Under the pieces are notes generated by a model, which was not told the origin of the DNA, made no database searches, and was given only the letters and a program-made list of their open reading frames with translations. From Sulfurimonas sp. (GTDB taxonomy: Bacteria > Campylobacterota > Campylobacteria > Campylobacterales > Sulfurimonadaceae): a stretch of DNA of 64,000 bases. Shown in pieces: positions 46,634-52,933 of the stretch. The stretch lies in the NCBI GenBank assembly GCA_021732045.1, contig JAKFWK010000002.1:186001-250000 (forward strand), in the 5' to 3' direction. Position 1 is the stretch's first letter. Every line of letters begins with the position of its first letter. The translations under genes and the position numbers were made by a program.

Positions 46634-47405
46634 TACTTGTTGCTTTGTTTTGATATTTTTTAATTTCTTGAATAATAATGTTTTGTTCCCCATATAAACT
46701 TAAATAAAACCATTCTTCATTGTCGATTATTTTATAAGGCTCGAATTTTTGATTGATTTTTTTTGTTGATGCTAAAATAAGAGTTGTATTATTATTCCAC
46801 AATTCATATTCTAAACCAAACCAGATATCATCACTTATAAAAAAACCATAACCATCTTCCTCATTATATATTTTGCTTTTTTCTACTTTTAGCTCTTCTG
46901 CTATAGATTCAATCAATGTATAAATTTTGTGTTCTTTTGTGAATGCTGTTGTAGAGATTTCTTTAGACAAGCTTCTAAATGTTCCTAAATTTATAACTCT
47001 ATAATTCTCATCTGCAAATTTTAATGAATTTATATTAGATGAATTTTTAGCTGGAGCATGATAGTGAATCAATAATGATTCTGCTTTGCTTATATCTTCT
47101 AATGCATCATTATGAAGTAAGGCATCATCATAATATATCTTACCAAGATAAATTTGAACATTATCTGCATCCTGATTATATTCAATTACGCTTCTTCCGT
47201 TGAGTCTTTCCAAAAACTTTTGTTCTGTCTTACCTATATATATTAAAACATTATCTCCATAAATAGGATGTGCACCATATATTTGATACAAACCAAAATC
47301 TGTCGGCTTAACAGCAAATTTTTTAGTTTCTATTCTATTTTCGTTATAATTAACTACATCTTCATAAGTATATGGACCGCTCCATTCTACATATATTTCT
47401 TCCAT
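46623..47405 (-). CDS. GIY-YIG family nuclease
   Basis: A 260-residue protein whose central part carries a GIY-YIG nuclease domain: GLYQIYG and VLIYIGKTE for the two strands, FLERLNGR with the catalytic Arg, then KAESLLIHYHAPAKNSSN with the metal-binding Glu and the final Asn. All catalytic positions are present. The flanks (residues 1-30 and 150-260) are unassigned and may give specificity. It sits between the two FtsZ-piece genes and overlaps the C-terminal-domain gene by 11 bases, so nuclease and FtsZ piece are co-translated. Confidence 0.82.
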   Translation of the reverse strand: MEEIYVEWSGPYTYEDVVNYNENRIETKKFAVKPTDFGLYQIYGAHPIYGDNVLIYIGKTEQKFLERLNGRSVIEYNQDADNVQIYLGKIYYDDALLHNDALEDISKAESLLIHYHAPAKNSSNINSLKFADENYRVINLGTFRSLSKEISTTAFTKEHKIYTLIESIAEELKVEKSKIYNEEDGYGFFISDDIWFGLEYELWNNNTTLILASTKKINQKFEPYKIIDNEEWFYLSLYGEQNIIIQEIKKYQNKATSNAK

Positions 47406-47452
47406 TCTGAATTCTCCTTTTTTTAATTAATTTCTTTAGTTTCAGATTCAAG

Positions 47453-47704
47453 TCATTTAACAATTTTGCACTCATGACACCTCTTTACTTTAGGCATTAC
47501 GCAAGAACCCGTAAGTCTCAAATATTTATTGGAACTGTTTTTCAGCTCTTCATGTAAAGACCAAAATTTTTTCATATTTGCTCTTCTTAGAGCAGGACGC
47601 ATAAACCTTTGTTTAAAAGCTTTTTTTTGTCTTCCTTGAAAACGGTACTTGTTAAATTTATAGAGCAAAATTCTTGCAAGTAGTCTGTAATACACTCTAT
47701 TCAT
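47453..47704 (-). CDS. Small basic protein with Cys pair
   Basis: An 83-residue, strongly basic protein (many Arg and Lys: RFQGRQKKAFKQRFMRPALR). A C-terminal CVMPKVKRCHEC gives three cysteines with a C-x2-C pair, which could bind a metal or nucleic acid. A good AAGGAT site precedes the ATG. I do not recognise the family. It lies between the FtsZ GTPase-domain gene and the GIY-YIG gene, on the same strand. Confidence 0.65.
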   Translation of the reverse strand: MNRVYYRLLARILLYKFNKYRFQGRQKKAFKQRFMRPALRRANMKKFWSLHEELKNSSNKYLRLTGSCVMPKVKRCHECKIVK

Positions 47705-47767
47705 GGCATCATCCTTATAGCAATATGCAAAGCATATACAACATGAATTTTGATTTATAACATTAAT

Positions 47768-48271
47768 TTAGCATTTATCGGCAAGAATATACTCACAAAT
47801 TTGCTTATCCATCCGCTTAAAAGTTTCTTGGATTGGCGCACCGTCTTGAGTAATTTTAAGCAGCTCATTATTGTCATAAATTTTGTATTTTATACCAATT
47901 GGATCCAATTGGCAAATCACTTCATCGGCAAGCTCTTTTTTTAATCTTGCCTCCCAACTAAATGGTTTGATTAAAATCACTTGAATTTCTAAATCATATT
48001 TCTTTTTCATATATAAAATCAGCGGCAACAATGATTTACTGCTACCTCCACCAAGACCATTTAATATAACAATCGATTTTGCAATGATTAAATACTTATC
48101 TAGTTCTTCAAAATCTGACTCTATGCTTAACTTATTTTGAACATTACAACACTCTAATGCCTTCGCATCATCCGACATTGCAACGAGAGCGAAGTACTCA
48201 CTCAATAACTCTTTTTGTCCTTGTAAAAAGTTTAGCCCAACCCCACCAAATCCTATAATCAATTTTTTCAT
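47768..48271 (-). CDS. Stand-alone FtsZ-like GTPase domain protein
   Basis: A 167-residue protein that matches the N-terminal GTPase domain of FtsZ. The T1 loop is IGFGGVGLN (residues 6-14), T2 is SDDAKAL (33-39), the tubulin-signature T4 loop is GLGGGSSKS (72-80, with GGGSSKS in place of GGGTGTG), then IKPFSWEARLKK (101-112) and the T6 base-contact region DNNELLKI (133-140), ending in a helix like H7. The T3 loop is shortened. The protein stops where FtsZ would go on into the T7 loop, which a separate gene (46304-46633) supplies. ATG 48271 has AAAGGA 6 bases upstream. GTP binding is likely; hydrolysis is uncertain. Confidence 0.85.
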   Translation of the reverse strand: MKKLIIGFGGVGLNFLQGQKELLSEYFALVAMSDDAKALECCNVQNKLSIESDFEELDKYLIIAKSIVILNGLGGGSSKSLLPLILYMKKKYDLEIQVILIKPFSWEARLKKELADEVICQLDPIGIKYKIYDNNELLKITQDGAPIQETFKRMDKQICEYILADKC

Positions 48272-48370
48272 ATTCTGTCCTTTCAATTACATACAACACC
48301 TATTGAAAAAAATAACATCTATAGTGTAAAAAATCTCAACTCATACAATTATGTTTCATTTTTACCCAAT

Positions 48371-49477
48371 TTACCTATTACACCAAAACTCAAACAACGG
48401 ATCAGCAAAATAATACCCATCACTATTTTTATCGATGATATCTTTTTGCACAAGTCCGTTGAGTGCTGTCTGAAATGAGCCTGATTTGATTTGGTATTTG
48501 GCTAAGTATTGCTCATCATAGAGTGATTTTCCCTCTTTTTCAAGAACTATTTTTAGAGCTTTTTTTTGATTTGGTGTGAGGTTATCCCACTCAACTGCAA
48601 AGAGGTCTTCCTCCCTTTCTATTATAATTTTAAGAGTTTTTTCAAAAATATCATCATCCACTTTTATTTCGCATTGGTTCCATAACTCATAGGCAAATTG
48701 TTGTGTATAGTATGGAAACCCTTTGGTAAACTCAAATATTTTATCTATATAAATCTCATCTATCTCTTTGATTGTCGCTTTAAATTTTGAAGTGATAAAC
48801 TCACTCCATGACTTTTTTTGTATCTCTTTGATTTTAAAGTGTTTTACTGATTTATAAAATGGTCTATTTTTGTCTAAAAACATCGCATGAAGTAAAGATT
48901 TCTTACTTCCCATAAAGATGTAGCTTACTTTATCACTGTGGTGTTGGATGACACTTCGCATCTTTGCTTCAAGGTCGAAGTTTGCTATCTCTTGAAATTC
49001 ATCAAATATCACTACTATTTTTTGTCCCTCTTTTGCAAAGGCTAGAGGGATATTTAGTACATCTTCTAAAGCTTTTGTTCTATCTTCATTGTTTAGTGCC
49101 AGTGAAAAGCTTGGATTTCCGGTTGCATCAAAATTTACATTGATATTTGGACGAAGGTTTAAAACACTTTTGAAAAAGTTCACTATTTTATCGGTTGGCT
49201 CTTCTAGGCTTTTGGCTAAGACATTAAAATATTTATTGATAAATTCATCGAGAGTTGAGAGATACATCAAATCCAAAAATACATATTTTACTTTTTCCTC
49301 TTTTAGCTCTTCCATTGTTTTGAGTACAAAAGATGTTTTACCAAATCTTCTTGGGGCATATATTAGAGTATTTAGTCCTGCATTTACATCGATTTTCAGC
49401 TCTTTTATCTCATCAATTCGATTACAAAAATGAACACTGCTAACAGCTCCACCGTAATAAAAAGGGTTTTTAATCAT
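48371..49477 (-). CDS. AAA ATPase with C-terminal winged helix (archaeal ATPase type)
   Basis: A 368-residue protein of the ATPase_2/archaeal-type P-loop group. It begins NPFYYGGAVSSVHFCNR, has Walker A APRRFGKTSFVLK near residue 42, Walker B KIVVIFDEFQEI near 153, a sensor YIFMGSKKS, and a C-terminal winged helix (LTPNQKKALKIVLEKEG; LAKYQIKSGSFQTAL). Such proteins occur in mobile elements and in toxin- or nuclease-linked loci; their targets are unknown. It is upstream of the FtsZ GTPase-domain gene, 99 bases away, on the same strand. Confidence 0.85.
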   Translation of the reverse strand: MIKNPFYYGGAVSSVHFCNRIDEIKELKIDVNAGLNTLIYAPRRFGKTSFVLKTMEELKEEKVKYVFLDLMYLSTLDEFINKYFNVLAKSLEEPTDKIVNFFKSVLNLRPNINVNFDATGNPSFSLALNNEDRTKALEDVLNIPLAFAKEGQKIVVIFDEFQEIANFDLEAKMRSVIQHHSDKVSYIFMGSKKSLLHAMFLDKNRPFYKSVKHFKIKEIQKKSWSEFITSKFKATIKEIDEIYIDKIFEFTKGFPYYTQQFAYELWNQCEIKVDDDIFEKTLKIIIEREEDLFAVEWDNLTPNQKKALKIVLEKEGKSLYDEQYLAKYQIKSGSFQTALNGLVQKDIIDKNSDGYYFADPLFEFWCNR

Positions 49478-49585
49478 GATATAAACTCCAACTATGTTTT
49501 AAACATAATATCTAAAGCATAATTAAATTTGCTTGAGTTGTGCAAAATTATGAATACCTTGTAAATAAAATCAAACGAGGTGAAC

Positions 49586-50107
49586 ATGGAACAAAAAAAC
49601 AACATTGTTGACAGTGGAACTCTATCAAGTTTAGAATTTCACACAAAGCTCTCCAAAGAGCAGCGAAAAACACTTATAAATTGGTTCAATAAACAAAACA
49701 TCGAATTTCAGATACTGATATTTGATGAACAAAAGAATCAGTTTTTTAAACTCAAAAATGATGGAATTGATAAAAAGCTTTTATCTTTGGCTTCATATTT
49801 ACTTGCCATCAAGCACTTTTACGACAAAGAGCAGCTTTTAAAATCGAAAAATAAAAGTCAAACTCTAAGTGAGCTTGGAGGTATCGCCAAAATAGAGAGG
49901 ATAAAACTCAAAAAAGAGAAACCAAAACAAAAGCTTCAAATGCTTTTATCGATTCACTCTGTTATTTTGGCACTGCATAACGATGGGTATAGTCTAAGAG
50001 ATATAAAACAACACCTGCAAAGCAAATATAGAAAAACTATCTCACACACTTATCTATCACAATACATCAATGAATACATCATAAAAAAGGATGAGAAAAA
50101 TGTATAA
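49586..50107 (+). CDS. HTH-containing element protein
   Basis: A 173-residue basic protein. The first 100 residues are mixed and unassigned; after a Lys-rich linker (RIKLKKEKPKQK) comes a helix-turn-helix of the form LALHNDGYSLRDIKQHLQSKYRKTIS, similar in plan to small DNA-binding proteins of conjugative and mobilisable elements. The ATG at 49586 follows CGAGG. It opens a plus-strand cassette of three genes, overlapping the next by 8 bases, and is divergent from the AAA ATPase. Confidence 0.7.
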   Translation: MEQKNNIVDSGTLSSLEFHTKLSKEQRKTLINWFNKQNIEFQILIFDEQKNQFFKLKNDGIDKKLLSLASYLLAIKHFYDKEQLLKSKNKSQTLSELGGIAKIERIKLKKEKPKQKLQMLLSIHSVILALHNDGYSLRDIKQHLQSKYRKTISHTYLSQYINEYIIKKDEKNV

Positions 50108-50498
50108 CCAAACAACTTTTATGATGATGCAGGTGGTTGTGTTTTTTAGTGGAGTGATTGCTGGAGCTGGTATATTTTATTTTTTGCAAGATAGATTTGC
50201 CCTTGGGATTCAAAAGCTTTTAATGAACTACTCATCGGAGTTTCAAACCCAACTAGCTCAAAATGTTGATGAGATAGAGGAGCAATTTAGCGAGTATAAA
50301 AAATATCTTTTAAAAATTGCTAGTGAAAATGCAAAAGAGCAAAAAGATATCCAAAATAGTTTCAAACTTATAGACAACAGCCTTTCTAAATTTCATACAG
50401 AGATAAAGTCAACCCATTATGTTAGAGAGTCTTTAGAAGATGAGATCACAAAACTAAAAAATATTATCAAACGACAAAACAAACAAAAGGAGCGATAA
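50100..50498 (+). CDS. Membrane-anchored coiled-coil protein
   Basis: A 132-residue protein with one N-terminal membrane helix (about residues 7-28: MMMQVVVFFSGVIAGAGIFYF) followed by a long, charged coiled-coil region (about 45-130). This is the shape of a single-pass anchor with a cytoplasmic or periplasmic rod. No family is recognised. It overlaps the HTH gene and abuts the next one (stop followed at once by ATG), so the three are one operon. Confidence 0.7.
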   Translation: MYNQTTFMMMQVVVFFSGVIAGAGIFYFLQDRFALGIQKLLMNYSSEFQTQLAQNVDEIEEQFSEYKKYLLKIASENAKEQKDIQNSFKLIDNSLSKFHTEIKSTHYVRESLEDEITKLKNIIKRQNKQKER

Positions 50499-50831
50499 AT
50501 GGGATTTCCATTTGATATGTATGAAGATATGTTTAAAAAGAAAACAGGTGCAGCATTTAGCCAAGAGGAAGCACAATATGTAATTGTTTATGGAAATGCA
50601 TCGTATATGTCATCATCTAAAAAAATATACTGTCATGCCCTATATTGCATGAGAAGATTTTTCCCACTATTTTTGGTGCGATTGATTGTACAAAAAAAAG
50701 TTAAAGAGACATTCGAAAAAGAAAATGCTCCACAAAGTATCCAACTGCTTTATAAAGATTTTGCAGAGGTTCTTTTAAATACTGCTATGAAAAACTATGG
50801 TACACATGGTGGGAAGTGTGAAAAATCATAA
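50499..50831 (+). CDS. Hypothetical element protein
   Basis: A 110-residue protein I do not recognise. It is fairly aromatic and contains two Cys in YCHALYCMRRFFPLFLVRL, a semi-hydrophobic stretch that might be a membrane-binding helix. It starts directly after the stop of the coiled-coil gene and ends just before a 13-bp inverted repeat. Confidence 0.65.
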   Translation: MGFPFDMYEDMFKKKTGAAFSQEEAQYVIVYGNASYMSSSKKIYCHALYCMRRFFPLFLVRLIVQKKVKETFEKENAPQSIQLLYKDFAEVLLNTAMKNYGTHGGKCEKS

Positions 50832-50844
50832 ACTTTCCACCATC

Positions 50845-50876
50845 TTACAAAAGAGTTCCTGTCAACTCTTTTGTAA
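50845..50876. terminator. Perfect 13-bp inverted repeat after the three-gene cassette
   Basis: TTACAAAAGAGTT, a 6-base loop (CCTGTC), then AACTCTTTTGTAA, all 13 pairs perfect. The position 14 bases after the stop codon suits a terminator, but its perfect symmetry and the TTGTAAA repeats that follow (50871, 50881 and 50917) also suit a protein-binding or transfer-origin site. Confidence 0.55.
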
Positions 50877-51366
50877 AGCCTTGTAAAAATAGGTGTAAAA
50901 TCAAGCTCTTCTCTTTTTGTAAATTATCTCTTCACTACCCCTAAAACAAAGCACTTTTCTTCCAGTCTAAAAAAACAAGGAAACGCGGAGCAAAAAATCT
51001 TATCGCAAATCTTTTTTTATAAGAGCAGTTATACTTGACAAATTTGGTGTTAGAATTTTCTTTTTTATAACCCTTACCAAAAGTAAGCATTGATTCAAAC
51101 AATGACTAAAGTTGAGCTAGGTGGAAGAGTTTACCAGAATCTTTTCTTTCTAGACTATTTAAAAACTGTGAAGCAAAATGTAAAGTTCTCAGATACTTTT
51201 CAAAACTGTATAGCTGCTTTTAGCAGTAGGAGAAACACCTAAATTTAGTTTTATTAGATCTATCAAAAATCTAATCTTTGTTTGATGCTTTCAAAGTCAA
51301 AAAGAAAGTAGAAGGACTCAACACACACCTGTAACTAGAGGCAGGAAAAAGAAAAATTATAGATAA
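50877..51366. other. Long non-coding stretch in the element
   Basis: No convincing gene. It holds TTGTAAA repeats at its left end, a CTTAC/GTAAG hairpin (51073-51087) and a 46-residue frame (51102-51242) without a ribosome-binding site that I do not accept as a gene. Its position, between a cassette of DNA-binding and membrane proteins and a recombinase gene, would suit an origin, a recombination site or a small RNA; nothing seen decides this. Confidence 0.4.
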
Positions 51367-52308
51367 ATGGAAAAAGTAAAAATGAGAGGAAGTGTATATT
51401 ATCAAACAGCGGTACTTACAAAGCTCATATTCTTTGAAGGTGCAAAAAAATCTGATAGAGTAAATCCAAATCATGAGCATTATGGATGTGTATCATCTTT
51501 TAAAACGATGGAGAGTTATAGAAATGTTTGGAATAACTTTTTTAACTACCTCAAAGAACACTTTAAACTCAAAAACTGTGAGCTTATAACAGATGAGCAT
51601 ATCAAAAGCTATATTGAGTATAAAATAGAATACTACCCATCTAAGCAATACTTGGAAAAAATCACATCTGCTCTTGGTAAACTAGAGATTGCCCTAAATC
51701 GCTACTCAAAAGAGAAATACCAATTTCCAATTATCTATGATTTTAAAATAAGACAAGAGCTTTTAAACAATGCTCGAGATTTAAAACTTGTGGCAAATAA
51801 TTACCATAACAGGGTTTATGATAATCCACATCTTATCATAGAAAATCTTTCCAATCCAAAACACCAATTAGCTGCGACTATTCAGCTTGAAGGAGGGGCT
51901 AGAAGTGAGGGAGTGACACTTATCAAAGAGGAGCAACTAAAAGCTATAAAAATTGATGAGATTACCAACAAAAGTGTTGGAGTCATTGAAACCAAAGAAA
52001 AAGGTGGAAAAATTGGTGATGTGTTTGTTTCAGTCAAAACCTATGAAACTTTGCAAAACTTTTTTTTACAAAATGACACTTCATACTTTAAAATCTCTTA
52101 TCAAGAGTATATTGATGATATCAAAACCACATGCCAAAAGTTAAATATCCCTCATCATGGTTCACACGGCTTTAGATGGACTTTTGCACAAAACCGTGTA
52201 AGAGAGTATCAAAATCACGGCTACACTTATGAACAAGCATTACAAGGGGTGAGCTGGGAGATGAAACACTATAGGGCAAGTATCACCGAGCACTATCTTG
52301 GACACTAA
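51367..52308 (+). CDS. Divergent tyrosine recombinase
   Basis: A 313-residue protein with the tyrosine-recombinase plan: an N-terminal helical core-binding domain (SYRNVWNNFFNYLKE), then a catalytic domain with Arg in LEGGARSEGVTL, the HGSHGFRWTFAQNR segment (H-x2-R) and MKHYRASITEHYLGH, which supplies the last His and candidate Tyr. Spacing and context differ from the integrase at 41134, so it belongs to another subgroup, perhaps a resolvase or XerH-like plasmid recombinase. A long non-coding region lies before it. Confidence 0.75.
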   Translation: MEKVKMRGSVYYQTAVLTKLIFFEGAKKSDRVNPNHEHYGCVSSFKTMESYRNVWNNFFNYLKEHFKLKNCELITDEHIKSYIEYKIEYYPSKQYLEKITSALGKLEIALNRYSKEKYQFPIIYDFKIRQELLNNARDLKLVANNYHNRVYDNPHLIIENLSNPKHQLAATIQLEGGARSEGVTLIKEEQLKAIKIDEITNKSVGVIETKEKGGKIGDVFVSVKTYETLQNFFLQNDTSYFKISYQEYIDDIKTTCQKLNIPHHGSHGFRWTFAQNRVREYQNHGYTYEQALQGVSWEMKHYRASITEHYLGH

Positions 52309-52335
52309 AAATAAACCATTACAAAGGAAAAACAA

Positions 52336-52539
52336 ATGCAAACACTTATTATCAAAGAGTATTTAACGGCTATAAAACTAGATGAAGAAAACAAACTTCT
52401 ATTTGCCTATGACATCAAAGATAATATCATAAATGAACAAAGTGAGGGGATTTTAAGTGAAGTAAATGAGCTGATGTATCAAAAAATAGCATCATATTTT
52501 CATATCAAGCCAGAAGATTTTGGAGTGCAAATGGTTTGA
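52336..52539 (+). CDS. Small acidic hypothetical protein
   Basis: A 67-residue acidic protein with no recognised family. It follows the recombinase gene by 27 bases with an AAAGGA site, so it is likely co-transcribed with it. A hairpin follows 40 bases later. Confidence 0.6.
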   Translation: MQTLIIKEYLTAIKLDEENKLLFAYDIKDNIINEQSEGILSEVNELMYQKIASYFHIKPEDFGVQMV

Positions 52540-52579
52540 AATTTGAGCTAAATTTTGATAAAATTTGTTTTGAATATCA

Positions 52580-52631
52580 AGCCCTAAGACGGGAGCGACT
52601 CTGCTAGATCTTGAGGGCTGAAACCTTTTTA
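52580..52631 (+). terminator. Terminator-like hairpin
   Basis: AGCCCTAAGA pairs with TCTTGAGGGCT, with a one-base bulge, around a GC-rich 19-base loop, followed by CTTTTTAC. It closes the recombinase unit. The loop (GGGAGCGACTCTGC) is richer in G and C than its surroundings. Confidence 0.6.
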
Positions 52632-52732
52632 CTTCTCAATCTTTACAAAATTATTCATCACTATTCATCAATACAACTTATACTTAGCCAAATTTGAGTA
52701 AAATAAGTGATATTTTATTCAAGGTACTAATC

Positions 52733-52915
52733 ATGGAAGACAAATGGCTTACTGTCAACGAAATATGCGAATACCTGCACACTACAAGAGATACTGTTTA
52801 TAAATGGATCGAACAAAAGCAAATGCCTGCAAATAAAGTTGGTAGAAAATGGCTTTTTAGAAAAGATGAAGTTGATGCTTGGGTAAAAAGCGGTAAAGCT
52901 GCCGATGAAAAATAG
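52733..52915 (+). CDS. Excisionase-like HTH protein
   Basis: A 60-residue MerR/excisionase-type DNA-binding protein: WLTVNEICEYLHTTRDTVYKWIEQK is the helix-turn-helix and VGRKWLFRKDEVDAWV is the following beta wing. ATG 52733 has AAGG 8 bases upstream; the frame is open from 52694. It lies 18 bases before the DUF262 gene in the same direction and could control the defence operon. Confidence 0.85.
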   Translation: MEDKWLTVNEICEYLHTTRDTVYKWIEQKQMPANKVGRKWLFRKDEVDAWVKSGKAADEK

Positions 52916-52933
52916 CAATATGAGGATAATTTA

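Larger units (their letters stand above)
41134..52539. mobile_element. Integrated genetic element next to ybgC
   Basis: An island bounded on the left by a complete tyrosine integrase that ends beside ybgC and on the right by a second tyrosine recombinase. It carries replication/partition-like and regulatory genes: an HTH protein, a RepA-like ATPase, a cI-like repressor, a divergent operator, a split FtsZ homologue, a GIY-YIG nuclease and a non-coding region with a long inverted repeat. No relaxase, coupling protein, capsid or terminase gene was recognised. The right border is uncertain, since the defence operon beyond may have entered with it, and I could not find matching att repeats. Confidence 0.7.

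Noticed and set aside
51102..51242. 46-residue open frame in the element non-coding region
   Set aside because: No ribosome-binding site and no recognisable pattern; it could be chance.
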